Positions 6,232 through 14,318 of a stretch of 24,653 nt of DNA are shown here, piece after piece (the first letter of the stretch is position 1; every line of letters starts with the position of its first letter). Both the position numbers and the translations under genes were made by a program. The notes under the pieces were generated by a model that did not search any database, was not told where the DNA came from, and worked only from the letters and a program-made list of their open reading frames with translations. This DNA comes from a virus: positions 1 to 24,653 of IMG/VR virus record IMGVR_UViG_3300042691_034939, one strand, 5' to 3'.

Positions 6232-7761
6232 ATGGAAGTGAAAGCCGAAGTAACTCAAGACAAACGATTCATACAGATAACTGATGCCACTGAATTGGAG
6301 ATGGAGCAAATCCGTCATTCTTTCAAAAAGCGCATTAGCAATTGGAGGTTTCATCCACTCGTAAAAAAACGAGTCTGGGATGGCTACATATCTTTTATTG
6401 ATCGTTACAACCGAATTCCGGTTGGGCTTTGGAATGAATTAAAACAGACATGTAGCAAATACAGTTTTAGTTTAGAGGTTGCAGGATTTGAAGGCGTGAT
6501 AGACAATGATTTTGACGAGGCGGATTTTAGATCATGGGTTGCGGAGTTTTTTAGCGACCACCCAAAGATTAAACCAAGAGACTACCAGATTGATGCGTGT
6601 ATTCCTATCTTAAAGTATCGAAGAAGCATAAGTGAGATTGCCACCTCTGCGGGAAAAACCTTGATCATGTTTATGTTGTTTGCATATATGATCGACCGCA
6701 AGAAGGCTCAACGGCTTATGATTGTGGTTCCTAACACAAACCTAATCCTACAGACTAACGAGGATTTTGAGCTCTACAATAATAAGAAGCTGGAATTTGT
6801 CACACAGCTCATTCACGGAGGAACCGACAAGACAAAAAAGGATGTAGAACTCATTATTGGTACGTATCAGTCTCTGGTAAAAAGAGAGCTTCACTTTTTT
6901 GAAGGCATTGACGCAGTTCTTGTGGACGAGGCACACCACACTAATGCAAGTTCTATAAAAAAGATACTTGTGAATTGTATGGATGCAACCTATGCAGTAG
7001 GACTGTCGGGAACTATGCTGCAAAATGGTAGCACTGAGGCCTTAACTATACAAGCCTACCTAGGTCCACAGGTAAATAACATCAGCGCGTCGTTTCTCAC
7101 AGAAAACAAATACGCAACTCCTATACAGGTAAAGGTTGTGCAGATGGATTACATGGATCACGATGTCAGAGAAAAGCTGGAGTCATTGCGGGAGAAAAAG
7201 AACAGTGGAGATCTTGATGGAGCTAAGTTGCTGGAAATTGAAAAGCGAATGGTGGTAGAAAACCGTCCGCGCTTTCTCTATGTCTGTAATTTCATTTGCA
7301 AGACTACAAAAAATTCGTTGGTGCTGTTTCAAAACGTAAAAGATTCATACGGTAGAAGAATCTATGATTACATAAGAGAGCATACCAGTGACAAAGAAGT
7401 TTTTTATGTAGATGGAAGCACTCCACCAGATATGCGTGAGGACTACATCAAAAGAATGGAAGACGGTACCAATAAAATCATGGTCGCTTCATTTGGAACA
7501 TTCTCTACCGGTATTTCTATCAACAACATTCACAATGTTTTCTTTGTAGAATCATACAAGAGCGAAAAGATTGTAAGGCAATCTATCGGTCGTGGCATGC
7601 GTCTCTATGAAGGAAAAGAGAAGGTGAACATCATTGACTTTGTGGATGATTTTTCCATCAATTCAAAGAACAAAAACTACTTGCTGAAACACGGCGAAGA
7701 CCGCATGAAGATCTATAAACAGCAAGGATTCCCATATAAGATCTATAAAGTTTCTTTCTAG
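6232..7761 (+). CDS. uvsW: UvsW-like superfamily 2 helicase
   Basis: A DNA/RNA helicase that in T4 unwinds R-loops and branched DNA and switches replication from origin- to recombination-dependent mode. The 509 residues match T4 UvsW in size. An N-terminal small domain (about 1-100) is followed by the helicase core: Q-type motif near PRDYQIDAC (115-123), Walker A ATSAGKT (137-143), DEAH (232-235), SGT motif III (259-261) and motif VI QSIGRGMR (450-457). It starts 2 nt after the nuclease stop. A putative late-type promoter follows the gene. Confidence 0.92.
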   Translation: MEVKAEVTQDKRFIQITDATELEMEQIRHSFKKRISNWRFHPLVKKRVWDGYISFIDRYNRIPVGLWNELKQTCSKYSFSLEVAGFEGVIDNDFDEADFRSWVAEFFSDHPKIKPRDYQIDACIPILKYRRSISEIATSAGKTLIMFMLFAYMIDRKKAQRLMIVVPNTNLILQTNEDFELYNNKKLEFVTQLIHGGTDKTKKDVELIIGTYQSLVKRELHFFEGIDAVLVDEAHHTNASSIKKILVNCMDATYAVGLSGTMLQNGSTEALTIQAYLGPQVNNISASFLTENKYATPIQVKVVQMDYMDHDVREKLESLREKKNSGDLDGAKLLEIEKRMVVENRPRFLYVCNFICKTTKNSLVLFQNVKDSYGRRIYDYIREHTSDKEVFYVDGSTPPDMREDYIKRMEDGTNKIMVASFGTFSTGISINNIHNVFFVESYKSEKIVRQSIGRGMRLYEGKEKVNIIDFVDDFSINSKNKNYLLKHGEDRMKIYKQQGFPYKIYKVSF

Positions 7762-7763
7762 CG

Positions 7764-7780
7764 GATATATAGCATAAATA
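7764..7780 (+). promoter_or_regulatory. Late-promoter-like element (GATATATAG and CATAAATA)
   Basis: The 27-nt gap between uvsW and the next gene contains GATATATAG (7764-7772), shared with 1136-1144, immediately followed by CATAAATA (7773-7780). The latter differs by one base from T4 late TATAAATA. It would drive the long run of leader-bearing genes starting at 7789. Confidence 0.5.
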
Positions 7781-7788
7781 TCCAGCTC

Positions 7789-8175
7789 ATGAAGTCTTTT
7801 AGAGAATTTCTTATTGAAGGTTACGCAGGTGGCGCCGGGAACGCAAAAGATTCCAAATCTCACAATCTTCCCATGACCAACAATCCAGTGTCGGCGGGAG
7901 TTAATCACGCGGATCCTACACTAGACGGATTGCGCTCTCATTTACTCGATATTTTTTGGCCAAAGGCAAACGGCGACAAGCAATTGGAAACCATCATCAA
8001 TCAGTGTGTTACCACTTTTGTGCATGCCATGGACAAAAAACTCAGAATTGATGAAGACATCATCAAGAAGCTTGCCGATGCAGCAAGCATGGGGCAAGAG
8101 TCAGTTACCAAAATACTCAGCGAGGAGTTGGATAAATACTACGGAAAATTCCAGAACATCTACGGAATGACATAA
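7789..8175 (+). CDS. Predicted internal head protein with capsid-targeting leader
   Basis: A 128-residue protein. The leader MKSFREFLIEG is among the closest in the window to the T4 capsid-targeting sequence, with predicted cleavage after LIE (residue 10) before Gly. A Gly/Asn-rich stretch (about 11-40) is followed by a helical domain (about 42-125, LDGLRSHLLDIFWP to LDKYYGKFQNIYG). I recognise no known fold. It heads a block of genes encoding similar leaders, directly after a promoter-like element and without a Shine-Dalgarno. Confidence 0.75.
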   Translation: MKSFREFLIEGYAGGAGNAKDSKSHNLPMTNNPVSAGVNHADPTLDGLRSHLLDIFWPKANGDKQLETIINQCVTTFVHAMDKKLRIDEDIIKKLADAASMGQESVTKILSEELDKYYGKFQNIYGMT

Positions 8176-8196
8176 AAATAAAAACTACAAAAAGAG

Positions 8197-8625
8197 ATGA
8201 AAAAATTTAGCGAATGGATTGGCTCAATCCGCGAAGCAGAAGATGCTAAGAAGTCTGAACTGCAAAAGTCTTACCAGGATTATTTCCAAGCAAAGCTTGC
8301 AAAATTTGGTGTAGAATCCCCTGCCGATTTGGATGAAGAGAAGAAGAAAGAGTTCTTCAACGAGATCGCAGCTGATTGGGATGCTGGTAAGGGCGTTAAA
8401 CCTGCTGCAAAGGAAAAAGTAGAAAAGGAGAAAGAAGAGGCTGGTGTTAAAGAAGCCGAAGTTCCTGCTGCTAAAGACGCTGAAGAAACTGAAAAGCTTC
8501 CTGCTGCTGAAGACGCTCAAGAAGGCGGAGAAGAAGTGAAAGCTGCTGCTCCCAAGAAAGAAGAAGAACAGGGAACTGAAGTAAACGCTGAAGGCGAAAT
8601 TGATACTGAAAAAGATGCCAAGTAA
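8197..8625 (+). CDS. Acidic/basic low-complexity head core or internal protein
   Basis: A 142-residue protein. N-terminus MKKFSEWIGSIREAE fits the leader pattern with predicted cleavage after IRE (residue 13). A short folded part follows (about 20-70), with DYFQAKLAKFGVESPADL and EEKKKEFFNEIAADWDAGKG. The last 70 residues are Glu/Lys/Ala-rich, with a visible tandem repeat of the type (V/L)PAA(K/E)DAxE. Highly charged, cleavable proteins of this kind are typical of T4-like prohead scaffolding cores (gp67/gp68-like) as well as of internal proteins. I cannot decide between these. Confidence 0.72.
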   Translation: MKKFSEWIGSIREAEDAKKSELQKSYQDYFQAKLAKFGVESPADLDEEKKKEFFNEIAADWDAGKGVKPAAKEKVEKEKEEAGVKEAEVPAAKDAEETEKLPAAEDAQEGGEEVKAAAPKKEEEQGTEVNAEGEIDTEKDAK

Positions 8626-8626
8626 T

Positions 8627-8887
8627 ATGGACTTTTCAGAATTTGAAAAGGGATTAAATGAGGCAGGACCTTCAGAAGCTCGCTTAAAGCAGTACGCTGC
8701 AAAGTATCAAGATCTGCAAAAGAAAGCGCGCTACGCTCTTGATGAGTTACGAATGTGGTCAGACATTGATCTACAGCCAACTGCCGGAGTTCCTAATCCA
8801 ACAGATGTCAAGAAACTTGACGATGCTTACGAAGATTTTGTCGGAGCATTCGAGGCTTTCTTAAACCACGCAAAAACAGCACCATAA
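8627..8887 (+). CDS. Predicted internal head protein
   Basis: An 86-residue protein from the ATG at 8627, chosen because the leader MDFSEFEKGLNEAG then lies at the N-terminus (cleavage predicted after LNE, residue 12) and the start follows the previous stop by 1 nt. An in-frame ATG at 8615 would add 4 residues and an overlap. The remainder is helical (residues about 16-50), with a Pro-containing link (PTAGVPNPTDVKKL) and a second amphipathic helix. Family unknown. It is followed directly by another leader gene. Confidence 0.68.
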   Translation: MDFSEFEKGLNEAGPSEARLKQYAAKYQDLQKKARYALDELRMWSDIDLQPTAGVPNPTDVKKLDDAYEDFVGAFEAFLNHAKTAP

Positions 8888-9088
8888 ATGAAACACATTC
8901 AAAATTTCGATTCTTTTATCGGCGAAGCAATGGTACAAGTTGCCGGCAAGAACAAGCCTTCTGGCGCTAAAGTACTAGCATCGGTAATTATGGAGTACTT
9001 GGACGACAATCTTCTCATGCCGTCAAACGCAAATAAAAAAGACATTGAAGCTGAAATTGCTCAGCTGATTATGGATTCTACTTTTTAA
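8888..9088 (+). CDS. Small predicted internal head protein with capsid-targeting leader
   Basis: A 66-residue protein starting MKHIQNFDSFIGEA, with predicted cleavage after IGE (residue 13). The mature protein of about 53 residues contains a helix (VLASVIMEYLDDNLL) and a Lys/Asp-rich turn. No family is recognised. The start codon lies immediately after the previous stop, and the next start is 1 nt past its own stop, so it sits in one operon with the ligase-like gene. Confidence 0.75.
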   Translation: MKHIQNFDSFIGEAMVQVAGKNKPSGAKVLASVIMEYLDDNLLMPSNANKKDIEAEIAQLIMDSTF

Positions 9089-9089
9089 T

Positions 9090-10403
9090 ATGAAGCTACT
9101 GTCATATTCAAAATTCCAGGACATGCTCAAAGAAGCGGAAAACCGCGATGCGGCGTGGTCTCTATGGAACACGGTAAATGAAGGTGGAGCGTACGGTCAC
9201 ATCAGCCACCCTTTCGAGGATGCAGGTCTGACCATGCAAGATCTTCGAGAAATGATTGAGGCAACAGTTAGCGGTTCATTTGGACCAGAAAACTTTGTTC
9301 AAGAGAAGACCGACGGTCAAAATATCATGATCTCTTGGAAGAACGGAAAGCTCATTGCCGCTCGTAACAAGTCTCACCTCAAAAATGCTGGTGAAGCCGC
9401 TCTTGATTCTTCAGGAATTGCAAGCCTATTTGCTGGCCGAGGCGACATTGAAGCTGCATACAATGCAGCTATGAAAGACCTCACTGGCGCTATCAGTTCT
9501 CTATCCGAAGCCGACAAGAAAAAGTACTTTGACGACGGGAAAAAGTTTGCTTCTGTTGAAGTCATTACTCCAATTACGCAAAACACGGTTCCTTACGGAC
9601 AAAACATGCTAGTTTTTCATGGTGTTGTTGAACACGATGCTGATGGAAACGCTGTTGGAGAAGATAAACAAGCAGGCAGAGAACTTGGAAAACTGGTGGC
9701 GGATGCAAATGCAACTGCTCAAGAAACTTTCTTTGTTCGAGGTCCGCAAGACATTGATTCTATTCCGTTTCCCAAAACAAAGGAGCGTGCTTCTTACTAT
9801 ATGAAAAAGCTGGATACTGTCATGTCAGAAAGTGGTTCCACCGCTAACAGTACAGTCGGAGATTATGCTTTAGGTATGGGAAAAAGAATTCTGAAAGAGG
9901 AAGCCGCTAAGGCAAAGGTAGAAATACCGGAAAATTCTCTTGATGGTTTAGCACGTAGAATAGCAGATATTGACAAATCATATACAGTTGCTCAGCTGAA
10001 AAAGGATCTAGGCCCTGCAGCGGATTGGTTTATTGACTTGGAAAAGAGCCGTGGCAAAGAACTAAAGAGAAGGGTGTATGGACCGCTGGAAAGTCTCTTT
10101 CTAGAGGTTGGAACTGAAATGATGAAGAACATCAGCGCTTTTCTTTCGGCCAATCCAACAGCGGCTGCTGCTTCTATGAGAAAAGAAATTGATTCTGTCA
10201 TCTCATCAATCCGCACAAACGGAGATGAGAAAGATGTAGAGAAACTGGAACACGAGCTTACTCGTGTAGCTGCTGCAGGCGGATTGGAAAGCATAGTTCC
10301 TACAGAAGGTATTACTTTTGTGTTCAAGGGAAAGCTTTACAAATACACTGGGATCTTTGCTCCACTACATCAAATAAGAAGCATTCTTGCTTACAAAAAA
10401 TAA
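9090..10403 (+). CDS. Nucleic-acid ligase-like nucleotidyltransferase with capsid-targeting leader
   Basis: The 437-residue protein has the covalent nucleotidyltransferase motif I, K73-T-D75-G76 in VQEKTDGQNIMISW, where the lysine would be adenylated. A C-terminal region TEGITFVFKGKLYKY (about 405-419) resembles motifs IV and V of RNA/DNA ligases, with K418 in the motif V position. A large helical insert (about 240-400) separates them. The N-terminus MKLLSYSKFQDMLKEA fits the leader pattern with cleavage after LKE (residue 15). It is grouped with an HxGH nucleotidylyltransferase gene. Substrate (DNA nick, RNA ends or other) cannot be told. No separate OB domain is obvious. Confidence 0.75.
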   Translation: MKLLSYSKFQDMLKEAENRDAAWSLWNTVNEGGAYGHISHPFEDAGLTMQDLREMIEATVSGSFGPENFVQEKTDGQNIMISWKNGKLIAARNKSHLKNAGEAALDSSGIASLFAGRGDIEAAYNAAMKDLTGAISSLSEADKKKYFDDGKKFASVEVITPITQNTVPYGQNMLVFHGVVEHDADGNAVGEDKQAGRELGKLVADANATAQETFFVRGPQDIDSIPFPKTKERASYYMKKLDTVMSESGSTANSTVGDYALGMGKRILKEEAAKAKVEIPENSLDGLARRIADIDKSYTVAQLKKDLGPAADWFIDLEKSRGKELKRRVYGPLESLFLEVGTEMMKNISAFLSANPTAAAASMRKEIDSVISSIRTNGDEKDVEKLEHELTRVAAAGGLESIVPTEGITFVFKGKLYKYTGIFAPLHQIRSILAYKK

Positions 10404-10412
10404 TAGTTTGCG

Positions 10413-11015
10413 ATGAGTTTTACATTAGAAAAAGTAAAAGCAGCGGTCAAAAGCAAAGGCTATGTTTGGTTTGAAGACGAAGAAAACCAAGGTTTTGATG
10501 TTAACATTGTAGGAGTGAGAAACTCTTCCACCGGAAAATCCGTAACAAATCTTTTCGATGACTGGATGACAATCTCTTACAAAGAAAACGGAGAGTGGAA
10601 GTTTTTTGCTTGGGCTTGTACTACAGATCCAGGAACAAAGGCGGTAAAAGAGTATAAGAATCCACGCGGAGTAGCTCGACTCATTCCTAATCAATACAGA
10701 GGATCACACACTATTCGTCTACACCAAGGAAAGTATGAAGCAGTTTGCCAGCAGCGTCCGGTGAAAGTTTGGCGTGACAAAAACAAAGACATGACTTTTA
10801 ATGAAGTAACTGTGGATGAAGGCCTTTTTGGTATTAACATTCACCGAAGCAATCCTAAGACCGAAAGTCAGTACGTAGAAAACTGGAGCGAAGGCTGCCA
10901 AGTTTTCAAAAGAATCAAAGACTTTAAGCAATTCATGGAAATTTGTAGCAAAGCTGCTTTGATTCATGGCAATTCTTTTACATACACTTTGATCGAATCA
11001 AAAGACATTGCATAA
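10413..11015 (+). CDS. L,D-transpeptidase/YkuD-like protein
   Basis: A 200-residue protein. The segment FGINIHRSN then NWSEGCQVF places H144 15 residues before S159-E-G-C162. This corresponds to the L,D-transpeptidase (YkuD) signature H-x14-17-[S/T]-H-G-C, with Glu in place of the second His. Such enzymes act on peptidoglycan cross-links; in a phage it could serve in lysis or cell-wall modification. There is no signal peptide and no capsid leader. It lies between the ligase-like and HxGH genes and abuts the latter. The motif match is clear but the rest of the domain is not, so the function is tentative. Confidence 0.6.
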   Translation: MSFTLEKVKAAVKSKGYVWFEDEENQGFDVNIVGVRNSSTGKSVTNLFDDWMTISYKENGEWKFFAWACTTDPGTKAVKEYKNPRGVARLIPNQYRGSHTIRLHQGKYEAVCQQRPVKVWRDKNKDMTFNEVTVDEGLFGINIHRSNPKTESQYVENWSEGCQVFKRIKDFKQFMEICSKAALIHGNSFTYTLIESKDIA

Positions 11016-11597
11016 ATGAAAGGCTACGTTAAAACATTTGAAAGCTTCATCTTCGAGAAAGAAGGCCAAAAGGTGGTGTTCTTTCCTGGAAGGTTTCAGC
11101 CTTTTCATAATGGCCACTTGGCAGCTCTAAAAAGAACTTCCGAGGAATTTGGTCTGCCCGTGATCCCTATCCAGATTCTTTCTAAAAAAGAGGAATCACC
11201 CTTTCCAGATTCATTATTGGAAAAGATGGGGTCTGATGTAGTAAAGGCCAACAACTACATCGCAGACTATTTCATATACCCACAAGGCCAAAAGACAGTA
11301 ATACCTCTAATGGTGCAGTTCTTACGTAGCAAAGGCTATGAACCGATGGGACTTGGCTGTGGTAGCGACAGACTCGCAGATTACAAAAGACAGGTTGATT
11401 ACATCACAGGCCCAAAGACAGACACTCCCGTAGATCCCGGTTTTAGCGTGAAGATGGTAGACGTGAGAGAAGATGGCGGGCCTAGCGGAACTAAAGTTCG
11501 TCAAGCTTTGCGGGACGATGATAAAAAAGCATTTGATGAACAGATGCCAAAAGAGCTTCATAAGTATTTTGAAGAACTGAGAAAATACATTAAATAG
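11016..11597 (+). CDS. HxGH nucleotidylyltransferase (NMN adenylyltransferase-like) with capsid-targeting leader
   Basis: A 193-residue member of the HxGH nucleotidylyltransferase superfamily, which includes NMN and pantetheine-phosphate adenylyltransferases. The family motif GRFQPFHNGH ends with H31-N-G-H34, and the second motif is SGTKVR (157-162, equivalent to [S/T]xxxxR). GRFQPFHxGH is typical of the archaeal-type NadM/NadR group. The protein starts MKGYVKTFESFIFEK, a leader with predicted cleavage after IFE (residue 14). The enzyme fold begins at about residue 18, right after that cut, so cleavage would leave it intact. The start follows the previous stop directly. Confidence 0.82.
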   Translation: MKGYVKTFESFIFEKEGQKVVFFPGRFQPFHNGHLAALKRTSEEFGLPVIPIQILSKKEESPFPDSLLEKMGSDVVKANNYIADYFIYPQGQKTVIPLMVQFLRSKGYEPMGLGCGSDRLADYKRQVDYITGPKTDTPVDPGFSVKMVDVREDGGPSGTKVRQALRDDDKKAFDEQMPKELHKYFEELRKYIK

Positions 11598-12167
11598 ATG
11601 AAAACATTTCAAACATTCAAGGAAAACGGAATCACGATCAATGAAGCAATTGATCTGACTGCGGTTAAGCCAATTACGCCCAGCAAGCTTCCTGCAGAAG
11701 TTGTGAGTATGCTCAATGACCGTATCGGAGATGAGTACACAGCACACTACTTCTACAGAAATGCTGCTAACTGGTGCAAAAACGTAAACTACAAGAAGGC
11801 TGCTGCATTCTTTGAAGCAGAAGCTAACAGCGAATTGGAACACGCAAAAGGTCTTCAAGACTACCTTGTGCAGTGGAACGAAATGCCTACCATTCCGCAA
11901 GCCCCCACACGAATCGACTTCACAAGTCTAGTAGACATCATCAATCGCGCTTACCAATTGGAATATGATTTGTATGACAAATATTCCGAGAAAGGCCAAA
12001 AAATACTCTGTGAAATTCACTGCGCTACATTCAATTTCATTCAAGGATATGTAGATATTCAGAGTGAAGCAGTGGGAGAATACTCAGATCTTCTGAATGC
12101 TCTAATGCTAATCAATACAGATAGCAAATTCGAGATTCTGTATTTTGAAAATGAATACTTTGGATAA
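11598..12167 (+). CDS. Ferritin-like iron storage protein with capsid-targeting leader
   Basis: A 189-residue four-helix ferritin. Diiron-site residues are in the expected order: E46 (GDEYTAHYFY), E79-x2-H82 (NSELEHAKGL), E122 (YQLEYDLYDKY) and the Q/E pair near 155-157 (GYVDIQSEAVGEY). The spacing matches bacterial non-haem ferritins. The N-terminus MKTFQTFKENGITINEA is foreign to ferritins and fits the leader pattern, with cleavage after INE (residue 16). The ferritin body starts around residue 34. This suggests an iron-oxidising protein packed in the phage head. The gene abuts the HxGH gene upstream. Confidence 0.85.
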   Translation: MKTFQTFKENGITINEAIDLTAVKPITPSKLPAEVVSMLNDRIGDEYTAHYFYRNAANWCKNVNYKKAAAFFEAEANSELEHAKGLQDYLVQWNEMPTIPQAPTRIDFTSLVDIINRAYQLEYDLYDKYSEKGQKILCEIHCATFNFIQGYVDIQSEAVGEYSDLLNALMLINTDSKFEILYFENEYFG

Positions 12168-12175
12168 CAATCTCT

Positions 12176-13264
12176 ATGAAACACGTTAAACTATTTGAAC
12201 AATTTATTTTTGAAGCAAACATGTATGATAAATATGCCAAGAAAATTGGCTGGGTCATGCAGTCCAATGACATACGCACAACATCAGGAGATGTAAACGG
12301 CCGTGAAAAAAAGTACAACATGACCGCAAAAAATGCGTTGTTTCATAATTACTTTACTAAGGATGACTTTGACAATGAAAAAGTTCAAATAGTAGAAGGG
12401 ATCCCTCTTCTCTATTACGGAGGAAGCATGGACAAAGAATCTGAGAGCTTTATCAAGAATAAGAAAATCAATCCAGAGATGCTCTACAATAAGAGAGAGA
12501 TATTACAAACTTCTGGAGACAAGACTATTTTTGCAGAGACTTTTGGAAAATACGATTGGCTTCCCAAGACAGTATTTTCCAAGAAAGAAGCGATTGACGG
12601 AGCAGTTGGCTTTCCTGTGATTGCCAAAATTAAAAATGGACATAGCGGCCTGGGTGTTCAAAAGTTTGACACTGCTGAGGAACTCAAAAAGAGCAAAGAA
12701 GACTTTGATCTCTTCTGCCAATTTATCGATTTTGAAAGAGAGTACCGTGTAGTTTTCTGCCAGGACAAGATCATCATTATTAACGAAAGAGTTCCCACAA
12801 TTGAGGAGGATCGCTCTATTAAAACCAAGAAAGCTGACGAAAAAATTGCTTTCACTTACGTCTATCAGGATCAAAATAAAGTGGATTCCAAATTCATCAA
12901 AAGCGTTTTAAAGATTTGTTCAGACATTAAGAAAGACCTGGACCTAAACCTATGGTCGCTCGATGTAGTGGTGGATAAAAAAGGAAAGCTGTGGGTAATG
13001 GAAACTTCATCAGCAACTGGTTTAGGTAGCGTGAAAATGTGTGAAGTTTACAAAGCTATTTACGAAGACTTTTACGGTGAGTCTCTTCCTGATGAATTTC
13101 TAGAAGACATTTACAAAAAATACGTAGTGACGGGGCATCAAAACTACTGGCCAAAATACAAAAAAGAAATTGAGTCGTCTCCCTGGGCAATGGATTACAC
13201 CGTCATAACGGACCCAAAGGCCAAGGATGGATATCGATACTTTTTCAATCTCGATAAGAAATGA
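12176..13264 (+). CDS. ATP-grasp enzyme with capsid-targeting leader
   Basis: A 362-residue protein with ATP-grasp features. The ATP-binding strand and Gly-rich loop are in FPVIAKIKNGHSGLGVQKF (about 146-164, K151), followed by the EREYRVVF strand (187-194). The metal-binding end is SLDVVVDKKGKLWVMETSSATG (about 261-282, E276). This family joins an acid to an amine or thiol through an acyl-phosphate. The substrate is unknown; RimK-like glutamate ligases and peptide ligases are related. The leader MKHVKLFEQFIFEA predicts cleavage after IFE (residue 13). It overlaps the downstream dehydrogenase-like gene by ATGA, so the two enzymes are probably made together. Confidence 0.8.
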   Translation: MKHVKLFEQFIFEANMYDKYAKKIGWVMQSNDIRTTSGDVNGREKKYNMTAKNALFHNYFTKDDFDNEKVQIVEGIPLLYYGGSMDKESESFIKNKKINPEMLYNKREILQTSGDKTIFAETFGKYDWLPKTVFSKKEAIDGAVGFPVIAKIKNGHSGLGVQKFDTAEELKKSKEDFDLFCQFIDFEREYRVVFCQDKIIIINERVPTIEEDRSIKTKKADEKIAFTYVYQDQNKVDSKFIKSVLKICSDIKKDLDLNLWSLDVVVDKKGKLWVMETSSATGLGSVKMCEVYKAIYEDFYGESLPDEFLEDIYKKYVVTGHQNYWPKYKKEIESSPWAMDYTVITDPKAKDGYRYFFNLDKK

Positions 13265-14313
13265 AAACTGGAGTATTCAAAACTTCCTACAAGGAAAATG
13301 AGAGGAGAGTTCCAATCTATCCTGAGCACATCATCAAAATTGAAAAAAGCCTTCGAGAACAATTAGTATTCGAAGAAGGCTACGGAGCTGACTATGGCTA
13401 CGCCGATGAATACTTTTTAGATCTTGGCTGCGGAGTTTCTCCACGCGAGCAGCTGTATTCTTGTGACATCATCATTCTTCCCAAGCCGGTTGCGGCTGAT
13501 TTAGAAAAGATGAAAGACGGCGGAATACTCTGTGGGTGGACTCACGCAGTTCAACAGAGAGATATTGCCGACCTGGCAATTCAAAAGAAGCTTACTCTGC
13601 TTGCCTGGGAGGAAATGAATGAAATTACAAAAAACGGTAGAATGCACATATTCTATCGAAACAATGAGCTTGCTGGTTATGCAGGCATTCTACATTTCTT
13701 GCAGCTGAAAGGGCTTGACGGACATTACGGCGAGCGTAAAAAGGCAGTAGTCATAGGATACGGTTCAGTAAGCCGCGGAGCTATTTATGCTCTTCAAGGA
13801 AGAGGATTTAACAATATCACGGTCTACACTCAAAGGCCATCTCATTTAGTAGCAGATAAGAATCCAGATGTTTGGTACAAATGCTTGGATGATAAGGTTA
13901 ACTTGCGACTAGATCTCAGAGAAGCCGACTTCATTGTTAATGGAATTTTGCAGGATGTAAACAATCCTAAAAATTTCATAGATGACAAACATGGTCTCAG
14001 GGTTCTCAAGCCAAATACAGCAATCATTGATATTAGCTGTGATAAAGGTATGGGATTCTATTTTGCCGAGCCTACTACATTTGACAATCCTATTATTGAA
14101 CTAGGAAGAGGGATATCATATTACTCGGTAGACCACACGCCTACTTACTTGTGGAACGCGGCATCACGAGAAATTTCTAGCGCTCTTTTGCCGTACTTAA
14201 AAACTATCATGGATCCTGCTAAATGGGAATCTGAGCCAGTAATAAGTCGATCCATAGATATACTCAAAGGTGAAGTAATTAACCAAAACATCAACAAATT
14301 TCAAAGAAGATAA
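13261..14313 (+). CDS. N5-(carboxyethyl)ornithine synthase / alanine dehydrogenase family enzyme
   Basis: A 350-residue NAD(P)-dependent enzyme of the alanine dehydrogenase/transhydrogenase family. The N-terminus VFKTSYKENERRVPIYPEHI is most like N5-(carboxyethyl)ornithine synthase, which reductively condenses pyruvate with an amino-acid side-chain amine. Family substrate residues are present: R15/R16 in NERRVP, K75 in ILPKP and H95 in WTHAVQQRD. The Rossmann nucleotide site is VVIGYGSVSRGA (163-174). There is no capsid leader; the family's own N-terminus starts at residue 1. Coupled by ATGA to the ATP-grasp gene. It could instead be a saccharopine- or alanine-dehydrogenase-like enzyme, and the true amine substrate is unknown. 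Confidence 0.82.
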   Translation: MKTGVFKTSYKENERRVPIYPEHIIKIEKSLREQLVFEEGYGADYGYADEYFLDLGCGVSPREQLYSCDIIILPKPVAADLEKMKDGGILCGWTHAVQQRDIADLAIQKKLTLLAWEEMNEITKNGRMHIFYRNNELAGYAGILHFLQLKGLDGHYGERKKAVVIGYGSVSRGAIYALQGRGFNNITVYTQRPSHLVADKNPDVWYKCLDDKVNLRLDLREADFIVNGILQDVNNPKNFIDDKHGLRVLKPNTAIIDISCDKGMGFYFAEPTTFDNPIIELGRGISYYSVDHTPTYLWNAASREISSALLPYLKTIMDPAKWESEPVISRSIDILKGEVINQNINKFQRR

Positions 14314-14318
14314 ACATT

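Noticed and set aside
9992-10327. A 111-residue open frame on the - strand
   Set aside because: Antisense to the ligase-like gene, Ser/Phe-rich shadow without any motif.
11322-11900. A 192-residue open frame on the - strand
   Set aside because: It lies antisense to the HxGH and ferritin genes, both with clear motifs, and its Phe/Cys/Val-rich composition is what the complement of those genes would give.
13261-13311. MKTGVFKTSYKEN at the dehydrogenase start as another capsid leader
   Set aside because: The residues belong to the family's own N-terminus (the RRVP region follows directly) and there is no hydrophobic-x-E cleavage site.
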